64,000 nucleotides of DNA from positions 6,491,501-6,555,500 of the forward strand of contig CM072871.1 in NCBI GenBank assembly GCA_036937835.1, in the 5' to 3' direction. This document shows positions 12,733 through 25,200 of the stretch, piece after piece (position 1 is the stretch's first letter; each line of letters begins with the position of its first letter). The notes under the pieces are model-generated. The model searched no databases and was not told the origin of the DNA. It was given only the letters and a program-made list of their open reading frames with translations. Both the position numbers and the translations under genes were made by a program. The stretch is from Pampus argenteus (taxonomy: Eukaryota; Chordata; Actinopteri; Scombriformes; Stromateidae).

Positions 12733-15700
12733 AAGAGAGAAAGAGAGCTGGTTTTCGTGAAAATAGATAATAAATAAGTCCTGCAGATGGGCAGTAGAGT
12801 TTATAATAACCAGCTGCTAATGAATAATAGTCAGGCTGAAACAATCATTTCTAGTAAAATAGACGCCTTCAACTATCTTCCAACAAAGATTATGATTCAT
12901 TCCATAACCTTCAAATCGTCAATAGAACAATATTAAAACTATGTTATATTTGAATATTTATGACGGCAGCACAGTTGCAAAGCACTTAGTACTAGCGCTT
13001 AGTACTATCGTCTTACAGCAGGAACATCCTGGGTTGGAAGCTGCTGGTCTGTCAGGGGCTTTTATATGTTGAGTTTGTACATTCAATCAGTGCCTATGTG
13101 GGTTTCTTCCAGGTTCAAAGTGTTTCCCTGGATGAATGTGAGCTGTTTCCATCAGGATTGCTCTTCACCTCTCAGCAGGTCAAAGTCCCACAAACAGACA
13201 GGCCTCTGGAATAATGATCATTTTAGTAAGCTGGAATGAAACAAATCTTTGCATATATATATATATATATGAACATGTAAAGACTGCTGTACTACAAGTT
13301 GTACTGTATAAAGACATTTGATGTGCCATTATTTAGGTGTGTACAGGTTTATTACCTTCTCATAGCGTGTCTCCATGCAGAGGAAGATGAAATAAGCCGT
13401 TGCACAAGCCAGACATCCTTCCAGGTACGACTGACCTCCGATTTTTTCAGCTTCCACATAATAAGTGTTCAGTGTCTTCACTGTCTCCTCAATCAAGGTT
13501 CGCTCAATCTACTTACATACACAAACAAAGTTCCAGGTAGAGATATGGAGGCACACACACCGAAAAGGTTGTGAAAGTATAAAGTGTTCTGGCATAACTG
13601 TGGGAGCAAGCTGCTCAGCTACAAAACCGCCTGCCAAAACGTCCCAGCTGCATTCTGCTCAACCCAAAATATTCCTACTTTGTCAAACAATTTAGAAGCA
13701 CACCTCACTTATAGAATATGAAGAAACTCGAGAAGAACATTACTCAGAATTGTGACAGCTAATGGTAGTGGTTTGAGCATCTGACGGAGACCATTTACTG
13801 TGAAGTGATGCAGATTTTTAAATATGTTTTCTAACGGTCCTTTTACACCGACTCCCTCTGTGTTTCTCTGTGTGAGTGACAGTGTAGACTGTCTGTCTGC
13901 TTCAAATGCTAATTAGTAGACTGGTCTACAATAATACCTCTACATAACAACATTAACAGATGCTAATACAGCAAAGTAAAAAAAGAGCATATATGACACT
14001 CAAAAAACAAAGTTTTATGATAGTTGCACTTTTATTCTGCTTTTGTCTGAGCATCAGCAGCATATATCATTTACCTGGATATGTGTGTGTGTATGTGTGT
14101 GTGTGTGTTTGTATTTGTGCTCACCCTGTTGTCAAGCTCTGAAGGGAACTTGGTCTGGAAGCGGCAGACTGTTCCTTCACTGTAGTCTCTCTGTATAAAC
14201 ACCTTCGTGACCAGAGATGCACTGTGCCGCAGCTCCTGGAGGTTATGGAACTAAATACACAGACAAATAAGACAAGGAAAAATAATCATTTTTTTCCAAA
14301 CTATATTTATATTTTATTAGAGCAGCAGGTCACTTTTTGCGTGTTTTTACAAAAGATAATAGTGATTGACTATATATTATTATTACAGTTAAGATGCAAA
14401 ACAGACTGGGGATGTAAAAAGGCTCCAAATGTACCATCAAACATCTCACTATCAAACACTAGCGACTCAATTGCACGACCCGTACAGTAGTTTTACAGAG
14501 TTATCCAGTATTTCCTGCCAGCTATGAGTTTTTCTGCCTACAGGTGCAGGGACACAGGGACAGACGCACGGAGAGATTGGTACCATGTTACTACATCAAC
14601 AGCAGTGCAGGCGTAGTTAGCACTCTCACTGCATCAGTAGGCCCAATTGCAGTAATCACTAACACTTTAAAAAGACTCTCCTTTACAGCACTTTGGTGTC
14701 GAGTGGTGTGTTTTACACCCAAACAGTCATTCCCTTGAGAAGCATACAGCAGCGAGCATGTGGGCCAGTGTAAGCGTGTCCCCCTGCTGATCTAAATTAC
14801 TCCCCTCCAGAGGATGGTAATTAGAGATACAGTAGGAGGATGGAGGGAGAGAGGATTAACAAAAAAGGGAGTGAGAGAATATAGTGAGAAACAGAGAGAG
14901 AGAAGGTTTGTACTGATATCAGCGCTTCAAATATTTTTGATATAAGTCCATATTTCACAGGGCACGTTACATTGGTGGTTTTTAAATGCAATATGTATTC
15001 ATATTACTCTAAAGATATATCAGCCAAAGTTTGGCTAGCTATATTATTGAAAGAAAGCAGAGGCTCTGTTGTATAAGCCCTAGAGAGTCATTTCTTTGTA
15101 AGCAGACATACTGTAGTACAGTGCCAGCCTTTCATCTCTATACTAGGTGTATTATTCACAACCGAGAATAGCATCCAAGCTGCTATTTTTATCTGTTAAC
15201 AGCCGAAATCAGCTCACAACCAATAGATCTTTCTGTCTGCCAGAGCTTTTAATATTTTCTTCTTTTTTTTTTTTGCCTTCTCTCCATCCTTCATGCACTA
15301 TCATCAGGCCATCATGATGAACAACAAGTCATCTCTAATAATAGAAGCAATTATCAGTCCACAACTGAGTATCATTTATCAGAATAAGAAGTAAGTTTTT
15401 AGAGAGACAGTTTCATTAACCCCGCCCCACCCCGCCCAACACACACACACACACACACACAGTTGTTTTAAGATTTACTGCTCTAAATGATAATTTGTGT
15501 CAGATAAAGTTTTTCCACACAAAAAGAGACCTAAATGAAAATTGAAGTACTCCTTCTCCTTCATTGAGAAATTCTGACTCTATTAAGATTTACAATTTCA
15601 AAAGTTTAACTGCAAACAAGATCTCAAGATGTCTTGGTAACAGTAAAAAGTACTTAAGGAACTAAAGTTCTGATGTCAGAAAATGTTTTGTGGATTTCCA

Positions 15701-17299
15701 GCTTTCAGATCAGTTGAAGAAGCAAATACTGAATAGAAAGCTGGAAAGAATGAGGGAAGGAAGACTGGAAAAAAAAGACTGGAAGAGGGGTACAAAAGAT
15801 TAAGCCAAGCGGGACGAAAAGGAAGGAAAGAAATAAGAAAACTGAGCAACATATTGAAGAAATAAAAGCAGGAAATAAAGGAGATGGAAGAACAAAACCA
15901 AAGTAGGAGGAAAAAAAGAAAAGGAAACTGTATGTAAGTACAATACTTGAGGAAATAAACTTAGTTACTTTTCACCCCTGTATAAGTGTCTCCATAATAA
16001 CACCATGTGTTTGATTGGAAGAGGGTTAGGGTTAATCATCACTCTCTGCATGGCTCTGAATGACAATATCCTGGCTAAGACCTGAGTGCTTGTACAGAAT
16101 ACCAGCACTGATGCCAACGTTTAAGTTGACAGGTCGTTCTGGGAGCTGTCCACAGTCATAAACTCTCCCAGCGTTGCCTTGAACTGTCACAGACACAAAT
16201 CCTGAAAGTGATTGACCTGATGGGGGGTAGATGGTTCACTTATAACAACTACACCCAGAAACATATTTGCATTTTCAGACAACTCATCTGCTCCCATTCA
16301 TTCTTTCCTTGTTTATGAATCGAGGGTACGATCATATATTTGCTCCTTTAAAGTTTAATATCAGTGGATTACTTCTCAGCATAACCAGGAAGCTCAGGCA
16401 CCTTGAAAGTATCTACCGTCAAAGTCCTCTCACTGTGCACCTATTCAGCTTTGACACTGGAGGACTACACAAGGACTCGGGTCACGTGGTGTTGATGTTG
16501 TAGAGCGGCCTTGTCTGTGTCCATGTAAGCCTTGGAGATAAATGTTTTCTGTTGGCAGAGTGCTGATGTTTACTTTCCTGCGTGGGAGATCAGGGTTCAA
16601 ATCACGTCTATTCCTGTGTCTAAATATAGAGCACAGGCAGACAGCAATGTTCAAGTGTCACTCTGATCACACAATAGGACTCTATTAAGAAGTTCTGCAT
16701 CGTGTAATCCTGTCTGACTTCTCCTTCCATGCACTCCTCTTTTACTTTTAGTCTGGTTTAAATTGATTTTCACACTGAAGCTAAACGAACAAAGTGAAAA
16801 AAGTTAACAGAGGGAAGTCTTCTCACTAGAGCTGCAATGATTAGTCAATTAATCAATTAGTTGCAATCTATTTTCAGCTTCTTACATGTGGATATTTTCT
16901 GGTTTCTTTAGTCTTTTATAATGGTAAACTGAATATCTTTGGGTTTTGGAACAAACTAGACATTTGAGGACATCATCTGTTTTGTTTTTTCGATTTTCTG
17001 ACATTTCATAGATCAAATAACTAATCGATTAATCAAGAAAATAATCATATGAATTAGTTGCAGTCCTACTTTTCACCAGTTCAGAGGGTCATACACAACA
17101 CAACAGGACATGTAAATCTAATGTAGAACAAAAATTATGATCTACCTATTTGTTCCCCAGCTTGGATCTGTGGGTCTTGTGTGACTCACATTGACATGAC
17201 ATGTTTCTTAGTTTAGTCACTCACACATAGTGACAGCATATTGCCAGTGGGTAGACATTGTGAAGGGCGCACAAGCACACACACACACACACACGCCGA

Positions 17300-17332
<33 letters not shown>

Positions 17333-19152
17333 TAGCATGCACAGTAAATGCACTCAGAATTAAGACTTCATTCTCCTCTTATAGCTCCTTTATCAGCTTT
17401 CTTACTGTCAGCTCTCTCTCTTTTCATCCCTTTATAATATAACTGTTTTCCTGCCATTGGGAGCAGAATTTTTCATGTTTACTGCCAAGATTGAGCTGAC
17501 CAGAGGACCATAAATCATTAAAGTTTAGACAGTGTTGACAAAACAGTCAGATTTCTATGATATCTACGTGGAAGATCAGTGACTGTGGGACCAAAAGCTG
17601 GAAGAGGAAACCTTCCTGGAAGAAGGTGGAACATTGTTTCAGTAGAGAGCTGAGCCTGTGCCAGCCGCTGAGATGATGACTCTGCTTCAACACATTATTC
17701 CTCAACAGTGCAATACCTGAGCCAGGGCGAGCCTACGGACTGAGATCTGGCAGTAGTGGAGTTAATGGATCCAGAGACCGTCCGTGCAGCACAAACAGTC
17801 TGCAGGAGGAGTTGATTGTAATTCAGCCACTTAATTTGGTCATTTGCTGACTTGGAGTACAGTAAATGTCATGCGATGAGTTCTGATACCGTATCAGACA
17901 GACAGACAAGATAGATAGATAGATAGATGAAGGCATGGATAGGGAGTAGTCAATGATAGTTACAAACTGCAACAGCCTGTCCACATTAGATATGCCATGG
18001 ATGATTGATAGGCCTTGGACATAAAATCTGTTCTGGTTCCACACCCTGTATGTGTTTGTGTGCATGCATGTGTATGTGTGTGTGTGTGTGTGTATTCTGG
18101 GGCTTGGACAAGGACACTGGCAGTCTACCAGGAAATCAGAGCCAATCTGCTAATGTCTTGCAGGCACAGAAAAAAAAATCATAAGCATGAATCCTACCAG
18201 ATTACTGTGTGCAACACCTTTACCTGCAGCATTATCACTTCTAGCCATGTTTTCAGATATATTTAAGCACATACTGCAAGCAATGAGTGTAATCTTTAAA
18301 CTTACAGTAAAGTAATGACTGTCTCTTCTAATGAAGTCATTATTATGGTAACTAAGGCAGCTATGTCTTCAGCATGATGACATCACCAAGGACATAAAGG
18401 GAGGAAGGAAGATGTGCTGCTGGCCCTTAATGAGGCTAAAAATACATCTGCAAGAGCTGTTGATGCTGAACTAACTAGTTGTAGTGTGACACAGGATGTT
18501 ACTACTACCAAAAACATTTCAGTCATGTACTCTCTGCATCTGTAGCATCTGCTGTATAGAGCTGCCAATCATGTCAGCTACAGTAATTAGAGAAGAGTGT
18601 ATGACAGCGAGGGGGCTCAGTGGTAAAGCTGTTGCAATGTGTGGCTCATTTATATGAATCCAAGGACAAAGCCTTGTCAGACTAATTTGAAAGTGTGACT
18701 GAGCCTGTCCCTGTCCATGGTGCTGACTGCTCCATCACCTCTTCACTACTTCCATCAGTCTCCAGCTTTGAGCCTGCTGCATGCTGTCTACCTGCAGGAC
18801 ATTGGTTGCAGTTTCTTACTGCAGAATGTGTGTGAATAAAATAAATAATTAAAAAAAAGATCTCTGTCAACCAATACAGATATGATTAAAACAGCAAGGA
18901 AATAAGTGAAAGTGAATCTAGCGTTATGCATGAGTCTCTGCTACTAGATTTATAATAAGACACGTCCAGTCCAGTCGGCTGTTTTGGCTGAAATCGCATT
19001 TTCAACCAGAAATACATTCAGTTTTCAAGAAAACCTGCAGCTCTAAGAAAAAGAAAAAAAACACACAAACGGAGGCACACAATCATTTTCTCGTGTTTTA
19101 CTCATAAAACACTCAAAAGAAAATGCAGTGAATGTCTTACCTCTGTCGCCAT
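7796..19152 (-). CDS. golga7b: Golgin A7 family member B (whole gene, five coding exons)
   Basis: Minus-strand exons, in transcript order 19152..19141, 14250..14125, 13508..13356, 9293..9192 and 7882..7796, join in phase 0 to 159 residues (human about 167). Family knowledge: GOLGA7/GCP16 and GOLGA7B are ERF4-like accessory proteins of DHHC palmitoyl-acyltransferases (DHHC9 and DHHC5 respectively) and act at Golgi and plasma membranes. Visible signatures are [62 protein letters not shown] and LLTDPIERGMRV. The CLAC motif (Cys78, Cys81) corresponds to the palmitoylated cysteines reported for GCP16. GOLGA7B rather than GOLGA7 is favoured by the C-terminus, where an acidic EISVFEDR is followed by a Ser-rich tail. 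The gene faces away from sfrp5. Confidence 0.94.
8928..9112 (-). repeat. Degenerate tRNA-derived SINE in golga7b intron 4
   Basis: On the minus strand the sequence runs from GGAGGTGGCAGTAGTTTAGA, a tRNA A-box-like head, through GGTTGAATAACTGAATGAG to AAGGTGCCCTTGAACGTGGC. The last motif is shared by several teleost SINE families (usually GTGCCCTTGAGCAAGGCACC). The end ..CAGAGGAGCTGTTCAATGTC fits the same tail. It lies about 80 bp beyond the exon 4 donor, in the same orientation as golga7b. Confidence 0.5.
9192..9293 (-). CDS. golga7b: golga7b coding exon 4
   Basis: 102 nt, 34 codons, phase 0. It encodes [20 protein letters not shown] followed by GLLLTDPIERGMRV, nearly identical to human ([20 protein letters not shown]). 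The acceptor is TTCCAG. The donor that preserves the family sequence is AGTT|GTATCC, which is weak at positions +4 to +6. Reading through it gives an open frame that continues into intron 4 for about 24 residues, so intron retention would make a short altered tail. Intron 4 is 7883..9191. Confidence 0.92.
11541..11564. repeat. (GT)12 microsatellite
   Basis: Pure GT array in golga7b intron 3. ORFs here with Cys-Val or His-Thr runs are translations of this array. Confidence 0.95.
12701..12728. repeat. (GT)14 microsatellite
   Basis: Pure GT array in golga7b intron 3. Confidence 0.95.
12962..13135 (+). repeat. Degenerate tRNA-like dispersed repeat in golga7b intron 3
   Basis: The sequence GACGGCAGCACAGTTGCAAA, then CGTCTTACAGCAGGAACATC, CTGGGTTGGAAGCTGCTGG, TTGAGTTTGTACATTC and CTATGTGGGTTTCTTCCAGG follows, with many changes, a widespread fish repeat starting GGCGGCACGGTGGTG. 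That repeat carries tRNA-like A and B boxes. This copy has a short internal duplication of CTTAGTACT. It is old and inactive. Confidence 0.5.
13253..13270. repeat. (AT)9 run
   Basis: Short AT array about 90 bp beyond the golga7b exon 3 donor. Confidence 0.9.
13356..13508 (-). CDS. golga7b: golga7b coding exon 3 (Cys-rich core)
   Basis: 153 nt, 51 codons, phase 0. It encodes IERTLIEETVKTLNTYYVEA, then [20 protein letters not shown] and IFLCMETRYEK. This is the core of the Erf4-like domain, with the CLAC cysteines and a hydrophobic AYFIFLC segment likely to lie against the membrane. The donor is GAAG|GTAATA. The acceptor (GTAAGTAG) has a poor pyrimidine tract but is fixed by the reading frame and the family alignment. 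Intron 3 spans 9294..13355 and carries a SINE-like repeat at 12962-13135. Confidence 0.93.
14125..14250 (-). CDS. golga7b: golga7b coding exon 2
   Basis: 126 nt, 42 codons, phase 0 at both ends. The acceptor reads TATTTAG and the donor CAGG|GTGAGC on the minus strand. It encodes [20 protein letters not shown] and then RDYSEGTVCRFQTKFPSELD-NR, which aligns without a gap to human GOLGA7B residues 5-46. Intron 2 is 13509..14124 (616 bp). Confidence 0.94.
15439..15461. repeat. (AC)n microsatellite
   Basis: Short AC array next to a C-rich stretch (15420-15438) in golga7b intron 1. Confidence 0.9.
16828..17067. mobile_element. Short MITE, AGRGCTGCAA / TTGCAGYCCT family (copy 1)
   Basis: The element starts AGAGCTGCAATGATTAGTCA and ends TTAGTTGCAGTCCT. 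The ends are imperfect inverted repeats containing alternating ATTAATCGATTA-like motifs. The interior GAATATCTTTGGGTTTTGGA is characteristic of a non-autonomous repeat abundant in teleost genomes. It is about 240 bp and non-coding. A second copy lies at 57632-57920. Confidence 0.65.
17276..17330. repeat. (CA)n microsatellite, interrupted
   Basis: Two CA arrays separated by GCCGAG at about 17295-17300, in golga7b intron 1. Confidence 0.95.
18050..18094. repeat. (TG)n imperfect microsatellite
   Basis: TG array with CA-for-TG interruptions (TGCATGCATG) in golga7b intron 1. A (GATA)4-type run lies nearby at 17910-17928. Confidence 0.9.
19141..19152 (-). CDS. golga7b: golga7b coding exon 1 (Met-Ala-Thr-Glu)
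   Basis: Only four codons, ATG GCG ACA GAG, directly followed on the minus strand by the donor GTAAG. Human GOLGA7B also begins MATE and continues with HNLQELR, which here comes from exon 2. The ATG sits next to a CpG-rich region, as expected for a first exon. Intron 1 spans 14251..19140 (4890 bp). Confidence 0.85.
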
Positions 19153-19340
19153 ATTGCAGTCAGGATCTGTCCCGTGCTGAAAACGACAACCGTTTGCTCT
19201 GCCGTGCGGGACAACGCGACTATCAGAGAGCTTGGCAGGAAGACGGCACGCACGAGCGCCTGTGCGTGTGAGTGCGCGCGTGAGCGCGTGAACGCGCGCC
19301 TGCGAGTGTTACCGAGGGATGGAGGAGGGAGAGAGACAGA
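19153..19340 (-). promoter_or_regulatory. golga7b: golga7b CpG-rich promoter and 5' UTR
   Basis: This stretch is the most CpG-dense of the window, with many CG dinucleotides between about 19180 and 19312 (for example GCGCGCGTGAGCGCGTGAAC). It lies immediately upstream of the golga7b start codon on the minus strand. CpG-rich starts are typical of broadly expressed vertebrate genes. A GA/CT-rich tract follows at 19325-19360. No clear TATA box is visible. Confidence 0.55.
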
Positions 19341-22249
19341 GAGAGACAGAGAGAGAGAGATGCTAATGACATATGAATTTCTAATAATGCACAAACCGGG
19401 AATAATTTGCTCTCAGCTTCAGTCCTCAAGGTTCAAACCGCAATTTTCCAAGTGCTCGTGGTTTGGTTGTGGCCCCGTTTTGAAGGCTTATAATTATTTT
19501 ATTGATGATCAATAATTTAAAAACAGTGCATTGGCTTCAGTTTCTATTTGCTACCAGTCCACTCCAAATACAGTAACAACAATAACACCAACAACTCCTA
19601 TTTCTTCACTAGAAGGCAGGAGTTGAAAACAAGGGAGGTAAAAAAAAAAAAAAAAAAAAGCAGTTTTAATATTTTGCCCAAACATTTATAGAAACAATGA
19701 AATGTATAATATCTGTGCTATTTTAATGTTAAGGAAAGGGAGCTTTATTAGTGCTATAATGACTTTTGTAGCAGTGTGCAGAAGTACTATCACAGCACTA
19801 AGAATACAGAAGTGCTATATTTATACCCCAAGGAGATAAAAATATGTAAGTATCATTGTTAAGTCACCACTGAGAGGCTATGACAGTCTCCAGGGAACAA
19901 ATAACAATGAATTTATCACTAAGAATGAATCATCTGCCAGCATGCAGTCAGCCTCTAGTTTAGTAGAATTGAAGCTTTTATAATTTTCAGTCAGTATATT
20001 TTTACTGTAGCTAACACTGCTAGCCTACATAGGCAGGTTGACTCAGGTGTCGCTGCTATAGGTGTCTCATAGCCCATACTGTGTGTTAGAAATTGTTTAT
20101 ATTAAACATTTATCAGAGCCCACTTAGATCTACTATATTACCACTTTCCTTTCAAAAATAGAGAATTCTTCCAGTTCACGAACAGATCAAGGTCTACACT
20201 TGGTTTGATTTTTTTTTTTGATTTTTTTTTTACAAGGTTGACTTATAATTCAAATATGTGACTTAAAAATTGTGGCAGCCAGATGAAAGCTCACGTTTTT
20301 GTGTCGACGCCCCAGAGGACAGAAAAATGTTTTTGATTAGGTAAAAAGGATTTGGAAAGATATTGAGTGAAATCACTTTGATGATGCTATTTTTGGATAA
20401 AAAGCTCCTATTTTCCTTCACTTGTTCCTTCATGAGTCATGACGTTCTGAAATTAGTCACATTCTCTATCTCTACAATACACGTTCCCCGAGGTACGCTT
20501 AGATCACATTGCTGGCAAAGATCCTCGGATGATATACACACACAGGCATGTAGGCACACACAAATACGACCACAAAGACGCAGCAGCAGCCAACTCTTAT
20601 GAATGGAAACAGAATCAAAGAAGATGGAAGAGCTTTAACAAAATAAGAATTAATGCAGAACTAATATTATTTGCCAGGATCCTGCTGCTTGCTCCAGATT
20701 GCTTGAAAAGATGCGTATCTAATCACACACTGGCACAGATTCCTTTGGGGTGTGTGTGTATTTATATACACATTCACATGTGCATATGAATGTGTGTGCA
20801 TCCCCCCTTTAGCATTCTTCAGTGTATTTTCTCCTCAAAGCTTTCAGTCACACATACACAAGCCTGCAGTACACACTCATCACATCACGTCATATAACAA
20901 TAAGGAACACTATTATTCATCTGATGCAACTCATAGTAACGTTATAATATTGTTATAATTATTATATATTATAATGTGTAAGAAATGGGACGTCTCAACC
21001 CCCCAAAAAATAAAGTATACATTGGATGACAAACAGTGAGATGATTTGCTATTCTAGTGGGGCAAAAACAAGTCCTCAAAACTCCACAACAAAATATGTC
21101 AGCGCTTTCCAAAACAGCCCACATGAGTGCTTCATGACAGGAGGAAGGAGCTTCAACAAAGGCATTTTTCTGATCTGCCGCTATTATGATTAAGGCTTGG
21201 TTGAGTTTAGCCACAGAAATACTTGGCTAATGTGAGGGAATCTTTGTCATGGCTAAGAGATCGAAACCAATCTTGACTGCTGGTTTTTGGAAAACAAATT
21301 TGATATCAACAATTGATATGTTTATTTCTCTTGGGAGGAGTCTCAAAAAAAAAATGTAACGTTTGGTCTCAAATGGGTTTTTTTTCAGATTCAGCTCGTC
21401 AGGCTCAACTTTCACTAGTTTAAGACAAGTTCAAAGGCGAATTGGTGTTTATAATGCCGATGTGAACCATGTTAGCATACAAACATGAACATGATAATAT
21501 GATTAATGTTAGCATTAATCTAAAAATATAGCTAAAGTTGACAACGATTCAGTCACCCTGTCACAAACTGGAAATTTTGATGAAAAGTCAATGAAGTCAG
21601 TGGATTTTGTTGAGATAGACACGTTGCCATGCTTAAAGCAACGCGTCAAGTATAGCTGATAATGTTGCAGCATGTTCTTCAGTTCACCAACAGCAATCAG
21701 CAATGAGTGATTTACAGGATGTGTAACAAAAGACAGCTGGTTATATACTCTACAAGTCTGAATCCTCACCGGTTATCCAATGAGAGCTTGATAAAATGGA
21801 TGACAAGCCTCCAGAGGATGATGCACTGACTCTGAGATTATAATCCAGAAAGTCTCTTTTCTTTTTTTTTTTTTTACAATTATTCAATCAAAGTTTTGCT
21901 GTTAATTGTATTAAACATTTTAAACATTGGTTTTGAATTCTATCCTTAGTTTTGTAATATGGTATTTTGGGACTGAGATGCTTTAGCTAGTTTGTGTGTG
22001 TGTGTGCGTGTGTGCGTGTAGGGTTGTTGCTGAGACAGAAATTGGGTCTTCTTGGTTTTGGGTTGTTACATTTAAATCTCTATTATGGCTGAACATATGC
22101 ATTCCTATTCATATTGAGGATGTAAGGAAAGAAGATGCTTTCATATTACATCTCATTTTCTGGTCTTCCAGTGTGTCTGAATCTGCACTTCAGCAGAAAA
22201 TGATAACTTTGCCGCTGCCTTAAATTATCGTAATAACACATAGCACTGT

Positions 22250-22287
22250 ACACACACACACACACATACACACACACACACACACAC
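22250..22287. repeat. (AC)n microsatellite
   Basis: AC array with one AT interruption. Confidence 0.93.
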
Positions 22288-25200
22288 CGCAGGCCAATAT
22301 TGCCTCTTTCACTTTTCATACTTCATGAAATATGTATTTCAGCAAAACATTCTTGGTTTCTGCTTCACTCCAAAACCACTGCCAGTTTCTATTTGAAGTT
22401 TGTGCTGTGAAATGTTGAAGATAGTGATACTGACCCTGCAATGAAAAGAATAAAAAAAAAACACAATATTCAAACTATTATATGTATAACTTTTGATAAC
22501 TATTTTAATCCCTTTTAACTTTTGTTTGAAAACCATGTTTAGACTCATTTAAATATTTTAGGACTTTTGGTGTGCAGGAAACTTTTAAATAAATCCACAC
22601 AAGCCCGTCAGCAATTTCCTATTCAATGTCAGCATCACTTTTGTTTGTGACCATGCTAAACAACAGATCCAAAACACTTGTGTTTGTTCACATATGTGCA
22701 ACAGGGAAAAGTTTTGGATTAAGTATTCAAAACTGAGAATGTACTGTCCTTATAAGCATAGTAACAGGAATCAGTGTTTGCTTGTGTGTTTGGTTGTCAT
22801 TGAGAAGTCTTCATTTGTGTCTTTTTGTGTAAATGTGGGTGACTGTGCCGTCCTGGTATGCAGACCTGTCCCTCGTCTTGGCAAATTTTAAAATGTTTAT
22901 AGAAGATTGTATTTCCTGGGAGGTTTGCATTCCTCAAACAGACAGTATAAATTATTCTCCTCTAGTGACATCGGAGCAGTGGAGTGGATTTGTTTAAGTA
23001 GCGCCTACTTGTACATGTCTTACAGTGTCAACAGCTTCTGCTTTTACATGCACATGCTACCTATACAAGGCGAAATGCATGAGATTTACATTCATCATTT
23101 TCTCTATCTGCAAGTCCTCTGGGCATTGTGCCATGGCAAACACCCTTCTCCTATTGACTTAACCACAAGTTGTGAATTTCTCTCGCACACAAATACACAG
23201 ATACTGTCAGAGGAGCACACTGAAAGAGATCTTGTTCTCCTCCAACATGACAGGAAATGAGAAATCTCAGACCAAAAAAAAATATCAACTCGGAATCTTT
23301 CAAAGCAAATAAACATCTCCTCAAATGCCTCCTGACATTTTGGATACCGAAGTTGAACTGAATAAGACTCCACAAGTCGTCGTCTTCAGTTCAGCAGGTC
23401 TGCACTTGGAATCGTCTCCCTCACATCCTCCAGCTTTCATAAGTACAGGTTGAATTATTTGGTGTCTGTGTGGCCTTTCAACAGTTGGATGAGTCCCTCG
23501 TCTGGTCCTGCAGGAATGTTGATCTGTTCCTCATGCTGGCAATCAAATCTTGGTTGAAGACTTTTAGTTTTCATAGCCAGCGGATGTTCTCGTATCTGAT
23601 ATCAACGCTGGCTAGCTAAATAGGATTTTGGTTCGCTTTGCACAAGGCACTGTCAAAGTAGCTTCATCATCTGGGATCATACGTCATTACGGGAAGAAAA
23701 TCAATCACCTCTGAGACTAAAGGAGAGGAAGATGTATGATGGATGACTTGGAAGAGGTAAAAGAATCAACTCACACTGACCAAGGAACCAGCTGCAAAGA
23801 ACAGTTGGAAAGAGGAGCTGATGAAAAGGATGAACAAAGAGGAAGAGGCTAATTATAGGATATTTGAAAAAGAAAGAGCAGAGAGGAGGAAGACCTGCGT
23901 TTAGGAGTTACATAAACGTAAAACAGTGGAGCATCTGAATGTCTGTTTGTTCTTAGTAAAGAGTAACACATGGAAACAACAAAGGCCGACGTTCTGTATG
24001 TTCTCTGTTGGGCCAAAACACAATCAGAAGTGGTGAAACACTTCCTTTTGTAATTTGTAATTGTAATAATACACATATGATTTTAATGACTGCTCTCTAG
24101 TAACGGCAGCAACTGAACCGTATGTTAATCCAGCTGTATAGAAACGCAGATTTTTTTTCCAAGCTGAAAAAACATTAATGCAATTGAATGGAAAAAGAGT
24201 GACATGGTGGTGGCAAAACAGATCGTCCTCCAAAACTGTAAGAGAGACATCAGCAGGATTTAGCTCCTTTAAGCTATCAGAGGCAGACGTTGCAAAGGGA
24301 GAAGAAAAGGCCGTGGGAGGGGGAAAAAAAGATAAAAAGAGAAATATAGAAAGACAGAGAGGATATAATTTATGCACACATAATCCCCTGAGAGTGACAA
24401 TATTGTTAATTTAGCGGTGAGGAAGCTAATAACACGCGACAGTCAGTTTGTGGTAGTTTGTGGCTCCAGGAGAGATTGACATTATGCTAATTTTGTAGAA
24501 AAATGACCCTGGTTTTAATGGTTTTCTTTTAAGCACTGACCTCAGTTATAAGCATATTACTGTGGTGTACAATTTGTTCCCTGCAGCACCATGAAGGCAT
24601 CATCATCATCAAGCTTGGCGTTCTCGCTATAATAATGACAAATGACAAGCAATGGTTATGACTACATATATATATTTTACAGACAAACACAAACAATTTA
24701 TCTTGCTCCCACTTTAAAATGCCACCCATTGTATTCTTGAAATCCTGTTTAAACTGATGGTTTACAGGCTTTCACTGTACTAAATAATAAAATTTTCAGT
24801 GTATCATGCGGTGACCACTGTGGTCCTTCAGTGCCGGAGGGGAAGGGGATGAGAGAGATGAGATGAGCAAACAGATTCGTGCATAGATGGTTCATATGCA
24901 CACTGGTGCACTGCCATATAAAGACACAAGCCAGCCGTGTTTAAAGACACACACGGTCACTATGTTAACATGCCAGTCTTGGCTCATTGTAATTCAGTTC
25001 TTATGTTTGTCTAGCTTAAATCTTTAAGCTTTGTAATATCATGAAGCTAGATTTGTAAACAGGCTCCCAGTGCAGTAAAACCCAGAATCAACCAGGCTTG
25101 GTTCTCATTTTAGGTTCCAATTAAATGCTGACCTCGCTATTGCTGTGGAGATCATGAGATTTTTATTTTCTCCTCTGACTTTCTGTTTGAGACAAACAGC

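Noticed and set aside
16022..16034. Telomere-like GGGTTAGGGTTAA
   Set aside because: Barely two units. Far too short to be an interstitial telomeric repeat.
16590..16620. B-box-like AGGGTTCAAATCACG
   Set aside because: A possible tRNA-derived SINE remnant, but no convincing head or tail was found around it.
18605..18690. tRNA-like GGCTCAGTGGTAAAGC
   Set aside because: Resembles a tRNA A-box, but no B-box, cloverleaf or terminator follows. Perhaps a very old SINE head, not supportable.
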